A stretch of 64,000 nt of DNA from Pseudoips prasinana (GCA_951640165.1 OX621242.1:16733501-16797500), one strand, 5' to 3'. Shown: positions 22,201 through 33,715, numbered from the stretch's first letter. Numbers and translations are program-made. Notes: generated from the sequence alone by a model not told the origin.

Positions 22201-25200
22201 TCAGAGACATGGTGGTTTTGCCATCCTGATTCAATGAGATAAAATATCTTAAGTTAATCATTGTATTGCTGTTTTTATAAACAAGGGTGTTATTCTCCCA
22301 GTATATTAATATTTCGTGCAGCAACACTGCAGCAACACTAATAACAATGAAAATTGGCATGAAATTGTATCACCCAATTCAAACATTCAATGAGTTTGAT
22401 TTTTCAGTCAATTTTCGGAAGTGCCAGTCTGCAATAGAATTTCATGCCAATTATACTATTACTTTAATGAACCGTCAAGTGCATGCTACACTTGATGTTT
22501 GGCTAACATTACTGTAGCATTGCATTGTAACTTGCCCTCTCTTCAACATCCTATGATACTGTATATGCAAGGTGCTTAGCCTACTGCAAACTTATAGTTA
22601 GATTTGATTTTGATTAGAGTAACCATGAATATTTTTTAGGGAGTTTAGATCAAAGCAGCGTAATCCCTTTAATAGACGGAGGGACTGAGGGTTTCAAAGG
22701 GAATGCCAGAGTGATATTACCAGGCATGAGTGCGTGTATAGAATGCACACTGGACCTCTATCCACCACAGAAAACATTTCCACTGTGCACTATAGCTAAC
22801 ACACCAAGGTAATCCATGATTCATTATTATGACTTATGTGTTTTTGACCTTACAAAATATATATCTCAATGGATTTAGATACATAAATTATATGAATGGT
22901 TAAGGGCAAACTTATAACTTAAACTGTATAACTGATAAAAGTCTTAAATAAGATTTAAACATAATTTGAATGAAAAATTGTTTTACCCAAAACCTGGGTT
23001 TCGACCAAGGTTTTGGATTAAACAATTTTTGTAGATTCTTTGCTCATAAATTAAATTTCAAATAATAGTAGAAACTATGATAAAAAAGAACAAATTAACT
23101 TCTGTGAGGTGCTTAGATGAAAGATGGGAGTTTTCAGACGGGAAAAAACATAAGTGTTTTTTTAAACTTTACCTAGTTATAAAAAACATTTATGTTTTTT
23201 ACTGTAAAAGCAGTCCAAATTACGAAGCATGTTCCTGAATTGCATAGCGAAAATAACTTTATTGTGTATCAAGTGTTGTAATGATTCATAGCCATTATGT
23301 TCATGGTAACAGCTTAACATTGTTATCTTGCATTGCATGCTTGTAACTCAATTGTTAAAAAAAGTCCTTCTATGTTTCAGATTACCAGAGCATTGTATCG
23401 AGTATGTGAAGGTGATACTATGGGCCAAAGAGAATCCATGGGGCAGTACCACAGCTCTAGATGGTGATGATCCACAACATGTTGCATGGGTATTTGAAAA
23501 GGCACAAGATAGGGCTGTGAAACATGGTATTTCTAATGTCACATATAGACTGACTCAAGGTGTATTGAAGAACATTATACCAGCTGTAGCAAGTACCAAT
23601 GCCGCTATAGCAGCATGCTGTGCAACAGAAGTAAGTTGTTCATAAAATATATTAATTTATTTCCTTTTTGAATGCTGACGAGAGTTTTAACCATAACAAC
23701 CTCTTTCATGAAGTGGTTTTACAGTTAGTGTTTGTTCTACAGTTATGGTGTTGAGGCATGCCAATTTAGTTAGGAACTACATCATTAATTGCACAATACT
23801 TGGCAATCCAGTAATAGTACTTCTAATTAAAAGCTTATTGCTGTACTTCAATCACATTCTAGAATAGTGAGAAATATACTGTATGACACAATTGTTTGGT
23901 AACATAGTATGGCCTAGCTGGCACAGACAAACAGATGAGAACAGCAAAAAAAAATCAAAACATTCTTAATCTAGAGGAGAATAATTTTTGGGTAATATCA
24001 TACCTCAAAAAGGATTACGAGTGATAACATAGTATGGTCCATGTAAGGGTAAAAGGTTGTTTATTCAGAAGTATAACTTTGTTGGTACACATGTTTATGC
24101 TAATGCATACTGCTAAATATTTTTAAGTCTGACCCCAATCTTACCGTGTTTTTGGTAGTTCCAAACATTTAATAAAAAATATTATAGATGTCCCTCTAGC
24201 CTTAATATTTTGTGCCTCATTAATATAACTGATTTAGAACCCATTCCTACTTTGCGAAGGTTCTGAAATCACAAAGCCATACTTTAAGATGCAATGCAAT
24301 AAAACCCACATTTTAATTGTGATTACACAAATAACTACGCACTTACCAATCATCATCATTACAGCCTAAATAAGTCCACTGCTGGACAAGCCACCCTCAA
24401 GAATCATCTTGAGGGGATATGCCATAATCGCCACGCTTGGCAGGCGGGTTGGCGATCGCAGTATGTTGGTCGTAGTACTCAGAAGGAAGCTGCTTCCCGT
24501 CCTCTGGTAGATATTCCCTCGGGTCGACTTCTACGCCCCCCACGGGATGAGATGGGGTGATGATATTCTGATTCTGATATTTGTCGCCGTCACCACACAG
24601 CAGACTTACCAATTACTTGTATAAAAACATATTACGAACTGGTTTGATAATTTGTTTCAATGGGTAGTAAGTACAGACGCCATTACATCAAGCTACCCTA
24701 ATCTGTCAAATTTCCCCAATTGAAAGTGAACCTTATGCTTATTTGATAAAGTTGAAAATCTATAAAAGAAATTTGACAGATTGGGGTAGCTGGATGTGAT
24801 GGCGTCTGTACTATGGAAAAAATAGAAGTGTCTTTTTATTTAAATTTTAGGTCTTCAAATTGGCTACATCAAGTTGCGTTAACATGAACAATTATATGGT
24901 GATGAACATGGCGGATGGAGTGTACACTTACACTTTTAATGCAGAGAAGAGGCCCGATTGTGTTGCGTGCTGCAACACCACACGCGTCGTGGAGATCGAA
25001 CCAGACGCCACGCTGCAAGCTATTTATGATAAACTTTGTGAAGACCCTGCATATTTAATGAAGAGTCCTGGTAAATATATTTCCTTATATAGTTGTTGCC
25101 CAGCGCTTGTGAGTGAGCAGTGTAACGTAGTTTTAGTTCGGTCGGCACTTTACCCCGGAGAGATCGCGGGTTCAATAGCAACATTATAGAAACCTTTGGG

Positions 25201-26483
25201 GGAGATCTATGTCCAGCAGTGAAGATATCAGGGGGGCTACCGGCTAAGTCGCCGAACACCGTGATAGTGATCTGCGCGGCGTCCAATTAAATAAAGGTTA
25301 AAAATTACTCAATCAATCGTAAAATCGGCTTCCATGAGTACATGTGACGTCATAAATGGTCCGGAATCGGTTTTCAACGTCGATGCCGATTTAGCGATTG
25401 ATTAAGTCAGTAGTAAGTAAGTTTTTTAACCTTTATTTATTTGAACGCCGCGCCGATGTTCGGTGACTTAGCCGGTAGCCTGGCTGATGATGATGAATAA
25501 AAATCTTTTGACTCTCGTTGACCTATATTGACTTTTACCAGTTAGGCGAAATTGCATCTGCATGAATGCGCGTGGATGGAGTTTCAGTGTGTTGGACTGT
25601 GCGTGTTTTTTATACAAACGGAGATACTTACAAGCAACGTTAAAACACGCACTCACGCACTACGCTGCGTCATGCGGGGCAGTGTGCCAATCGCCTTAGC
25701 CTAAAACGCATTCACTGCTTCACTGGACAATATAGGCGAGCCGGGATCAAGATGTCTAAAAATAGGAATACCAATTAACCGCTCTCTGGACAACCCCTCA
25801 TCATCATCATCATTACAGCTTAAATAAGTCCACTGCTGGACAAGCCTCCCTCAAGAATCATCTTGAGGGGATATGCCATAATCGCCACGCTTGGCAGGCG
25901 GGTTGGCGATCGCAGTATGATGGTCGTAGTACTCAGAAGGAAGCTGCTTCCCGTCCTCTGGTAGATATTCCCTCGGGTCGACTTCTACGCCCCCCACGGG
26001 ATGAGATGGGGTGATGATATTCTGATTCTGATATTTGTCGCCGTCACCACACAGCAGGACAACCCCTATGGGGCTCGAATCACGGCATAAGGCTATTACT
26101 GACTTGGAGATTAAGACTCGCATTTAGATAATTTTTGTGCAGTTTTCGTTCTACGTTAGTACGCAATGAAGCGGACCGCACGGCTCGTCCGATTGAGGAT
26201 CGGAAGGGTTGTGTTATGCGAACTTACTAAGCACTTAAATCTAAATCGTATTTATTTGTTTCCCACAGGTATAACAACAGTAATCAATGGCCGCAACAAA
26301 ACTTTATACATGTCGTCAATAAAGAGCATTGAAGAGAGAACCAGAGACAATTTGAAGAAGAAAGTAACAGAACTTGGATTATTCAATGGTGCTGATATAT
26401 TGGTAGCAGACATCACTACTCCCAACACTGTTACAATCAAGCTGAAGTTTACTGAAAGTCAAGATGTTGACATGTCCCGCTAG
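19221..26483 (+). CDS. UBA3: NEDD8-activating enzyme E1 catalytic subunit (UBA3), 449 aa, six coding exons
   Basis: Inferred exons: 19221-19555, 20935-21095, 22640-22808, 23381-23630, 24851-25070, 26269-26483. All junctions are GT/AG with matching phase, giving 449 residues against about 463 in human UBA3. UBA3 pairs with APP-BP1 (NAE1), adenylates NEDD8, carries it as a thioester and passes it to UBC12 for cullin neddylation. Visible hallmarks: the ATP-binding GAGGLG at 53-58, followed by [17 protein letters not shown]; the zinc Cys pairs at 198/201 and 342/345; the catalytic Cys215 in [10 protein letters not shown], split from [10 protein letters not shown] by an intron at the conserved Arg; and the C-terminal ubiquitin-fold domain (SIEERTR ... 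[17 protein letters not shown]) in the last exon, which recruits the E2. The N-terminal [14 protein letters not shown] is typical. No defect seen. The introns carry a MADF-like transposon, two MITEs and three SINE-like insertions, all outside exons. Confidence 0.95.
21421..22069 (+). mobile_element. Small DNA transposon with MADF-like ORF remnant, in UBA3 intron 2
   Basis: The terminal inverted repeats are about 34 bases: 'aatccaacatcccaacagag' at the left and the inverse 'ctctgttgggacgttggatt' at the right, extending through GGTGACCTTAGTGG. Inside, frame 21676-21846 reads [16 protein letters not shown] then [12 protein letters not shown], matching the MADF DNA-binding domain pattern (Leu-Ile-x-Leu-Tyr ... 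Leu-Trp-Asp ... Tyr ... Ala-Trp). PIF/Harbinger elements often carry an accessory MADF or Myb-like gene, so that superfamily is the best guess. No transposase is left. Target duplication was not resolved. Confidence 0.65.
24351..24603 (-). mobile_element. 253-bp SINE-like element, copy 1 (UBA3 intron 4)
   Basis: Flanked by a perfect 10-bp duplication ACTTACCAAT (24341-24350 and 24604-24613). On the minus strand it starts CTGCTGTGTGGTGACGGC and ends 'ccagcagtggacttatttagg ctgtaatgatgatg', an ATG-repeat tail like RTE-type LINEs. The 71-residue ORF across it is probably chance. Nearly identical to 25799-26057. Confidence 0.85.
24674..24808. mobile_element. Foldback MITE (CAGACGCC family), copy 2 (UBA3 intron 4)
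   Basis: Ends CAGACGCCATTACATC and GATGTGATGGCGTCTG, with TA on both sides and inner arms 'ctaccctaatctgtcaaattt / aaatttgacagattggggtag'. It stops 42 bases before UBA3 exon 5, so it lies close to the acceptor's branch region. Confidence 0.85.
25088..25500 (+). mobile_element. SINE-like element with LINE-type tail, split by a MITE (UBA3 intron 5)
   Basis: A tRNA-like head (cgcttgtgagtgagcagtg ... CGCGGGTTCAATAGC) is followed by 'gggggagatctatgtccagcagtg' and, after the inserted MITE, by 'tggctgatgatgatgaat'. That is the usual lepidopteran tail with a TGA repeat. The left edge is approximate. Confidence 0.6.
25235..25480. mobile_element. 246-bp foldback MITE inserted in the SINE tail
   Basis: Left GGCTACCGGCTAAGTC and right GACTTAGCCGGTAGCC... 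are reverse complements (gacttagccggtagcc). Pairing runs inward through 'gccgaacac/tgttcgg', 'aaataaaggttaaaaa' and 'caatcaatcg ... aaatcgg'. Practically the whole element is one palindrome centred near 25355. Confidence 0.8.
25799..26057 (-). mobile_element. 253-bp SINE-like element, copy 2 (UBA3 intron 5)
   Basis: Same start and tail as 24351-24603 but with its own 10-bp duplication GACAACCCCT (25789-25798 and 26058-26067). Both copies start at the same 5' base, which argues for a full-length short element and against random LINE truncation. Confidence 0.85.
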
Positions 26484-26625
26484 ATGGGATTATGATATTA
26501 TGCGGTAACATCAGGCATTTTAGTCGTTGTGAAATTACGTACTATTCGCGACGAGGCCGTTGCAGCGCAATTCAAGATTTTCTCTGACCGTACAGTGTAA
26601 TGAATGAGAAAGACACGTTTTTCTA

Positions 26626-26631
26626 AATAAA
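26626..26631 (+). terminator. UBA3 polyadenylation signal
   Basis: AATAAA 143 bases after the UBA3 stop codon, followed by a T-rich stretch (gtattttatttctttg). This is the obvious end of the transcript. Confidence 0.6.
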
Positions 26632-26689
26632 CTGAGTTCATAACTGTATTTTATTTCTTTGTATCTTGGGTGTAAAAAAATAAATAATG

Positions 26690-26893
26690 TCCTCCTAGCC
26701 GAATTTCGGCCACTGCGGCCAGTCCCAATAGATATTAGCCATCTGCGCGGGACATTATAGTGCTCAAATGTGTGCGCAAACACAGGAGTTTTACAGAAAA
26801 GTCCCAAAATCACTTTTGGCCCGACCCGGGATTTGAACCCAGGACCTCGTTCTCTGCGGGTGAACACGCTACCGCTAGACCAACGAGGCAGTC
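26690..26893 (-). mobile_element. tRNA-derived SINE (family C)
   Basis: On the minus strand a tRNA-like head (tgcctcgttggtctagcggtagcg ... GGGTTCAAATCCC) is followed by 'gtttgcgcacaca', 'aatgtcccgcgcagatggc' and 'ggccgaaattcgg'. The head looks almost like a tRNA, but the acceptor ends do not pair and a SINE body follows. A second, more eroded copy is at 57715-58010. Confidence 0.75.
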
Positions 26894-27109
26894 AATAAAA
26901 TAAATAAGGGTGTAATATGTTAGTAGTAGCAAAAGTACTGGCTGAAACGCGGCTAAGCTGATCCGCTCTGGTTATAGCTACCAAAAAGAGGGTACATAGT
27001 CTTAGTAATTCATTAGGACGTTATTTTAATTATAGGCATGTGTAAAAATACAGTGAGCGAAATATAGATTGCCATCTCGCTCCCGATATGTTTGTAGGTA
27101 TATGTAAAA
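26894..27109. other. Intergenic between UBA3 and SEC11
   Basis: Nothing recognisable. Confidence 0.35.
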
Positions 27110-27250
27110 AAACCGGTCAAGTGCGAGTCGGACTCGCCTATGAAGGGTTCCGTAGTAGCAAGTATTTCAGTTGATTAAATGTAAGGTAAATAGCGGTTAA
27201 CGATTTATGACGTATTAAAAAAAAAACTACTTACTAGATCTCGTTGGTAC
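27110..27250 (-). repeat. GGGTTCCGTA-family repeat, truncated
   Basis: Reads 'ccggtcaagtgcgagtcggactcg ... gaagggttccgtag' then 'ttcagttgattaaatg' and 'actacttactagatctcgtt'. It is the reverse of the 3' 140 bases of the copy ending at 3744. Confidence 0.7.
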
Positions 27251-27411
27251 TTTACTACTTACCATATTTTTATTACATTTGCTGATTGGTAATAAGAATT
27301 TCATCATTACGATGGCTCTTTATCGGTATCTTATGTCCATTCGTTGTACCTACTGGTGATATTTCTCATACCTACGCTACGCGCTAGTTCATTCATAATT
27401 ATCTCCAGAAA

Positions 27412-27497
27412 AAGTTTTCTGATATAGGTAGGTTTTTGTTAATTTATGTAAACCACATAGTTAAATAATTAACAAATACCTATATCAGAAAACGTTT
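27412..27497. repeat. Inverted repeat (hairpin)
   Basis: The left arm 'aagttttctgatataggtag' pairs with 'tacctatatcagaaaacgtt', then 'tttgttaatt / aattaacaaa', around an 18-base centre. A MITE remnant is possible. Confidence 0.6.
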
Positions 27498-28550
27498 TGA
27501 TCTTCTAGGTAGGCAGGCAGATACTAGGTATATTATTATTTTGTTAATTGAACATTTAATTTGTCAAAAGTGGTCGACAAAATGGCCGCGCAATCGTGCA
27601 CTTGATGTTTATTAAATCTCGATTACAAAAAGTAAATACCTACTGTTGCTCAGAAATACTGTTGCCATTAACATTACTGTTTCACTGATTCTGACAAACG
27701 GAAAAAGAAATGAGAAATGGAACTATTTTATCTTAGCCAATCCTACGTCAATTATTCGTCTAGTAGACCAAAATATATTGCCATGTTAAACCGAAATTAT
27801 GGTCACTCTGCTTGACCATTGTAAGTGATAACATCATTTTTGAGATTACACGCGTAGAAAACTGAACGATATGTCAATATGATGAGGTTAATATTACGAA
27901 TAAATGGATGTTCACACCGAATACTAAAATTCATTTTTAAATTTGGCGCATTTAATCATTCTCGTATTCCACGTCGCATGGTCACTCAAGTCGAACTCAC
28001 GTCGAAGGAGATGCCACCCAGTATCAAAGAGTATTTAACCTACAGCCCAGTATAGCAATCTCTTGCTCGGACCGTTTTAACTCACCAGTGCGCAATCTTG
28101 TTATATTATAATGTATTTAGAGATAGCACCACAGAGTACATTAAATATTGTTTAGATTGCTCTACGTTTAGCAGTATGGACACTTCAAAGCCTGCCTTTC
28201 CGCTTTGATATCATAGACAATGTAAAATAATATCGGTAAGGCTCTTGAGAATATGAGTTTTGAATACATGTTTTTTGTTAAACAAATACTTATACAAATT
28301 AGGTTAAATGCATTTTATGCACATACTATATCATAAAAGTCAAAATCCATGATTTTAAGTGAATATAATTTTTGATATAATTTTATCGATAAGACTTTAT
28401 GATTTGATTTAATCACGGTTACGCGCACCTCTAATAATTCGTTTGACGTGACGTGGTGCTGTCGACGAAACGACAACAGGGGAAAGGCGATAACCAAAAA
28501 ATAAATTAATCTTTTGTTAATTTCAGTAAAGACAATTTATAAAATTCAAA
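27498..28550. other. Upstream region of SEC11
   Basis: No ORF or repeat supported. The SEC11 promoter should lie here. An acceptor-like 'ttgttaatttcag' ends at 28526, 24 bases before the ATG, so a 5'UTR intron is possible. Confidence 0.35.
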
Positions 28551-31500
28551 ATGTTGGATAGCATATTTGATGATGTGAAGCGCATGAACAAGCGGCAGGT
28601 AACGTTTCATTGAAAATTTCCAAGAAGAGTGCCGTTTCATCTTACCGGCTGTTATTTCATGTTTGTATCATCTTTTTCCAGTTTATCTACCAAGTTTTAA
28701 GTTTTGGTATGATCGTATCATCGGCCCTCATGATATGGAAAGGTCTCATGGTTGTGACTGGGAGCGAAAGCCCGATAGTGGTGGTTCTGTCTGGTAGTAT
28801 GGAGCCTGCCTTCCACAGAGGTGATTTACTGTTTTTGACAAATTATCCTGAAGAGCCCGTACGTGTTGGTGAGATTGTCGTCTTCAAGGTTGAAGGGCGT
28901 GATATTCCAATTGTTCACAGAGTTCTAAAGCTTCATGAAAAGTGAGTATACCTTCTATCTAGTTCCATAACATCAATTCTACAATGCTAATTGACCTGTT
29001 TGATTATTTGTGTAAACTGGTTTATACATATATACTGAATTTATTGTCAATAGCTCAAAGTTCCTCATATAACAATAGTAGCAATGTTACATTTTACCGT
29101 TATGTTTTGTGTTTTACTGATAATTTCAACATTTTTGTGTATGTTAGTGTTGGGCAAATTTAAAAGTTTTAATCCCAGTTTTTAAATGTTTTCAAAAGAC
29201 AATACTAGATTTGTAAGACCTAGTTGATATCACCATAGCTTAATTGATGAACATATTAACTAACTTTTTCCATAGAATGTAGTTTTAAGTAGTGTTGGTC
29301 TAAATTTATTCTTCAGTTTTCTAAATTTGCTTTATAAATTGAATATTACTTGGCAAACCTGGCTAGGTTACAGTATACATTGCAATAATTCATTAGCTGG
29401 ATGGCTATCCAGCTAATGAATTATTGCAATGTATACTGTGTGTAAAAGATCATTAATTATGTTGGTTTACTTTACAGTTGATATATTCAAATTTCCTATA
29501 CATTATTTGCATTGTCTAGTAGTAAACATACTGCTCTCCAACTGATTCTACTGATATGCTTAAATTCTAAATACCTACCAGGTTCCGATTATATTTTTTT
29601 TAAATATAATTAGAACTGGTTTCTTTTTTAATTGTCATGCATAAGTATGTCATCATAATTTAATTTTGTTTGAGTATTTAATTGAGATAATCATTATTGA
29701 GAGCCACTATGCATGTCAATAATTAGTGATTTGGCTGCCCTTTTGTTTACTTTGTTTCGTTACTCGTTTCTTGACAGAATATTGTGTAAAATTCCAGGAA
29801 CAATGGAACAGTCAAATTCCTGACCAAAGGTGATAACAACAGTGTGGATGACAGAGGCCTCTATGCACAGGGACAGCTATGGCTCACTAAAAAAGATGTT
29901 GTTGGTCGTGCTAGAGGTTTCCTGCCTTATGTGGGGATGGTCACAATTTATATGAACGAGTACCCAAAGTTTAAGGTATATGTTCTGCTTTTCTCTTTTT
30001 AGTAATTCATAAGCTAAAAGTAATTTAAAAGCTTCATTCGCTTATTTAATAAACACCTAACCTTAATACTACTTGACGTAACAGGCTGAATTTTGGTAGG
30101 TAGATAGTTCATAAATAGGAGATGTAAGTTAAGTACAGATATAGATAGACATGCCGGTTGGTATGGTTTTTATTCCACAGGTCATGGGTTCAATTCCCAC
30201 CCACAACAGATATTTGTGTGCAGGAAAATGTCTGTTTGTCCGGAGTCTGGGTGTTATTATCTATATAAGTATGTATTTACAAATAAGCTCTGCTTAGTTT
30301 GGGATCAGATGCCCATGTGTGAATAATGTCCCAAGATAATATAATATTATTATAGATAGCATAGTGATGGGGCCAAATTTAGGGGTCTGAAAGAAGAACA
30401 CACAGACCATCATGTGAGTGGTCACTAGTGCATTTAAACTGTAACTTAGTGCTTTAACTTTCAGAAAAGCCATGACAATTAGGAGCTTTTAAAGTTATAA
30501 TATTTACTTCTAATAATGATAGCATCCAAGAGTGTTAGTCATAAAAAGAAAGAGCTTTGTGTATTCAACTGGTTTTAGTATGTTAGGATGTCAATTGTTA
30601 GCCAAACTAAATCAAATTCTATAGCAAACTACCATTTCCAATGTTTTTCATTATTTTCAAACTATTAACAACTTTCAAACAAAACCATGCTCGGTTTTGT
30701 AAATTACAATTAAAGAATATGAATACTGAACGCTTGTAGCCATGCACTCAGTCTATATAGAGAGATTGTAGTTTTTCCTGCCAACCTCCTGTGTCACTGT
30801 CTTCAGAAGGATTTGGGAAGGGATCTAACATCTTATGGGATCTGTGAAAGATGCAATAACTTGTCTGAACCTGGTCTGTTATTTCACTATTAATATATCA
30901 GACATTAGGAGGACATATATAGCTATGTTAAGCAAATCTGATTTTAAATATGGATTCTAGGTAGGAACTTATTGAATTCTTAGTACAAATATAATGGGTT
31001 CTGTAATCATAAAAATGTATTGGAATACTAGTTAATTTAATAGCCAACCATACCATGGATAATGTGGAATACATTATCCACAGTGCTCCCAATTCCATGC
31101 AATGCCAACAAAATTAATCAATTATCATTACATTTCTTTTGAACATAGTCCTTATGAAAAGGACATCGTGTTTTAGTTTTGGTATGAAATAGTCCTACTA
31201 ATATTATAAATGTGAAAGTTTGTGAGTGTGTAAGTGTGTAAGTGTGTATGTTTGTTACTTCTTCACGTCAAAACGGCTGGAGCGATTTTAATAAAATTTG
31301 GTATGGAGCTATCTGACACCCTGGAATAACACATAGCCTATAATTTATAAAGTTTAACATGGGTAAAACCGCAGGGCACAGCTATTTAAAAATAAGTGAT
31401 GCTTGTAGACCTGCGTCATATGAGTGCACACATCAGTTTAACCCTTTAACTAGTAGTAGGTATGTTTGTAATTGATTCTTATTACAAACCAGGAGAGTTT

Positions 31501-33715
31501 AAAATATGGTGGCAACTACTTTGCCACTATCAGTTAACGGGTTAAGTAGTTTGAGATTCTTTTCATGCATTCCCTGTTCTATTCATGCTATCTACTATAG
31601 TTTAGTGGTGAAAAAGGCAGATTCACCATATATTACTACAACACAGCAGAATAGCTGTGTGTAATCAAGTAATTTAATATTACACTCAGTAGCTATTTCA
31701 CTAATTTCAAAATAGTGTTTTGTCACTGAATTAACAGACTAACATTTTTATAAATAAATTTGTTCAATAAATAAATATAGCTTTAGCTATAAATTATTAG
31801 TATGCTTAAGATTAAATATCAGTTAGGTACAGCAAAGAAAGGTTCTGTACTCACTAAATATTCAATAACCTTGCATCATTCAACTGAATAACATACTAGA
31901 TTTAGACATGACTGACCGTAAAATTTAAATTAATGAAGAAGTATGTTGGAATTGCTAACAATACAATTGCTATGTACTATATACTCTGAAGCAAAGATGA
32001 TTAATCAATTATCTATACATATAATAAGATCGTAGGAAAGTCAAAACTGTACATTGAATATTTTTTAAAAAGGATACTTGGGGCGTGATCTACAATCGAT
32101 ATCGAAGCCAAAAATATAGTTTTTATAATTTTTCTCTGTTTCTCTGTATGTATGTCCGGGCTAAACTCAAAAAGTACCGCACGGATTTTCTTCAAATTTT
32201 GCATGAATATTACTAAGAGGTCGGGTCAACATATAGGCTACATATTATCACGCTATCACCTAAGGGGGAAGAGCTATGATAATTTATAAAATTTAACGCG
32301 GGTAAAACCGCGGGGTACAGCTAGTACAATGTTAAACTCTTGGAAGTTTTGTTAATAATCAGTCTGCTTAGCTCCCTTATGACTATCTAGTTAACATATC
32401 ATGCAATAATTATCTTAGTTAATTCAAAATTCATAGTACATTATTATAGTTGTATATGTATGTTAATATATTATATTATATATGTAGTTAGATTAAACAG
32501 CATAGAATCCTAAAGTATCAAAATTGTAGAACATCACTTTTGAAATAATGTTGTATAAAGTGTTCACTTCCTATATGAATGTACAACAATTAATAACAAA
32601 AAGCAATACACATTTGCAAAAACTTAAATTTAGTTATTTTGTATATTGCAAATCTTTGCATTTTTTGCAAGTTCGTGATCTAAGCTATCAGAACTCTAAA
32701 CTTCAACTTTAATGGTAAATTTGAACTTGGATATATTATCAACACTATTTCTAAATTTAAAATTGCATTGTGACAAAGGAGAGGGGTCTTAATAATCAAA
32801 ATAATCATGTGACGTTATGGTCTTAGGTTGTTGAGTGTCATCCTTACAGATTCCTTAATATTTGATGTTATACTTTGTATACACATAAACTTAAAACTGA
32901 ACAGAGAAACAGTTACAATACCATGTATAAGGAAACAGGACAATTTAAATATGATATTGCTAATGTGGTGCTTATTAAGAATATTATATTTAAGCTTGCC
33001 TTTGCTTTATTTGTTGATGACAAACTAACAAACTAATCTAATTTCTTTTGCATGAATAAAAAATAACATTTGAATAACAAAGTCAAAACATTTCTCTAGC
33101 TGATGAGTGTTTGAATAATTTTATTATTCTGGCTAAAACAAAGTTGGGATCAAAGTACATTGAGACATATGCAACAATCTTTGTTGGGATATAATTCAAA
33201 ATTCAAATTTAGCACAATAACAGCTATGCAAAGTTTAGCGTATTTAATGGTCCTAACAACTGTTAGCCAAAAAAAAAAACAGACATATTAATGTGTAATG
33301 TTGAATTTAAATAACCATCCACAGAACATATAATATTTGTTTTCTTCCTACATTTTCACACTGGTTTCAAACGGTTTGTGTCCGTGAGAGACCAGGTGTC
33401 TATGTGAGCGTTGCTCGAGCGTACTTTGTATGAAGATTGACTTCTATACTACTATCTTTATTTTGTGATATAGGTGACCAGGGTTCAGACTGCTGCAAAG
33501 TTATACATTTTTATATTTGCTACACCTACGCACACGGTGTATTTTCTGTACTCATATTAGTCATGTAATTTTTTAAGCTGGTTGCTTGCTCTAAATCCAG
33601 CGCTCTAATATAGACAGCCATATTTGTTTTACAAGATCTATAATAAAATGTATGTTTTTTTCAGTTTGCTGTGTTGGCGTGCTTAGCGATGTATGTGTTA
33701 GTGCACAGAGAGTGA
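28551..33715 (+). CDS. SEC11A: Signal peptidase complex catalytic subunit SEC11, 178 aa, four coding exons
   Basis: Inferred exons: 28551-28598, 28682-28941, 29798-29975, 33665-33715, all GT/AG with matching phase. The 178-residue product is practically the length of human SEC11A (179). It is the ER membrane serine protease that removes signal peptides from secretory proteins during translocation. Visible features: a short cytosolic N-terminus ([16 protein letters not shown]); one membrane segment at about 17-40 ([19 protein letters not shown]); the catalytic Ser55 in the S26-family box SGSMEP; the catalytic His95 in IPIVHRV (His replaces the bacterial Lys); the DDRGLY block with the conserved Asp near 121; and a C-terminal hydrophobic tail encoded alone by the last 51-base exon after a 3.7-kb intron. 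No defects. The introns hold a perfect 33-bp-arm palindrome, a SINE and two small Helitrons. Confidence 0.95.
29370..29439. repeat. Perfect 33-bp-arm palindrome in SEC11 intron 2
   Basis: The left arm (29370-29402, starts ACAGTATACATTGC) and right arm (29407-29439) are exact reverse complements around the loop GGCT, 33 of 33 pairs. No relatives in the window. Confidence 0.95.
30145..30360 (+). mobile_element. tRNA-derived SINE (family B) in SEC11 intron 3
   Basis: Eroded tRNA-like head with B-box 'GGGTTCAATTCCC', then 'gatatttgtgtgcagg', 'gtctgggtgttattatctatataagtatg', 'gctctgcttagtttgggatcag' and the tail 'aataatgtcccaagataatataatattatta'. The uninterrupted order serves as reference for the split copy at 11311-11690. 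Confidence 0.75.
31193..31385 (+). mobile_element. Small non-autonomous Helitron, diverged
   Basis: Begins TCCTACTAATATTATAAATG, contains 'cttcacgtcaaaacggctgg' and a GTGTGTAAG-type microsatellite, and ends in the hairpin 'catgggtaaaaccgcagggcacag' and CTAT in place of CTAG. It is the forward counterpart of 40267-40449. Confidence 0.7.
32012..32324 (+). mobile_element. Non-autonomous Helitron, 313 bp
   Basis: Starts TCTATACATATAATAAGATC after A (32011) and ends 'acgcgggtaaaaccgcggggtacag CTAG' before T (32325). Its 5' end matches that of the larger Helitron at 37367 (minus strand). No coding capacity. Confidence 0.8.

Noticed and set aside
24397..24612. Minus-strand 71-residue ORF, repeated at 25851-26123
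   Set aside because: It lies wholly in the 253-bp SINE-like repeat. Identity of the two proteins reflects DNA identity, and no domain is recognisable.
24351..26057. Local tandem duplication within UBA3
   Set aside because: The two copies have different target-site duplications, so they are separate insertions.
26815..26890. tRNA gene on the minus strand
   Set aside because: A and B boxes are good, but the acceptor stem does not close and a SINE body found again at 57715-58010 follows directly.
31220..31255. GTGTGTAAG microsatellite or CRISPR-like array
   Set aside because: It is an internal simple repeat of a small Helitron. No CRISPR spacing is present, and none is expected in an insect genome.
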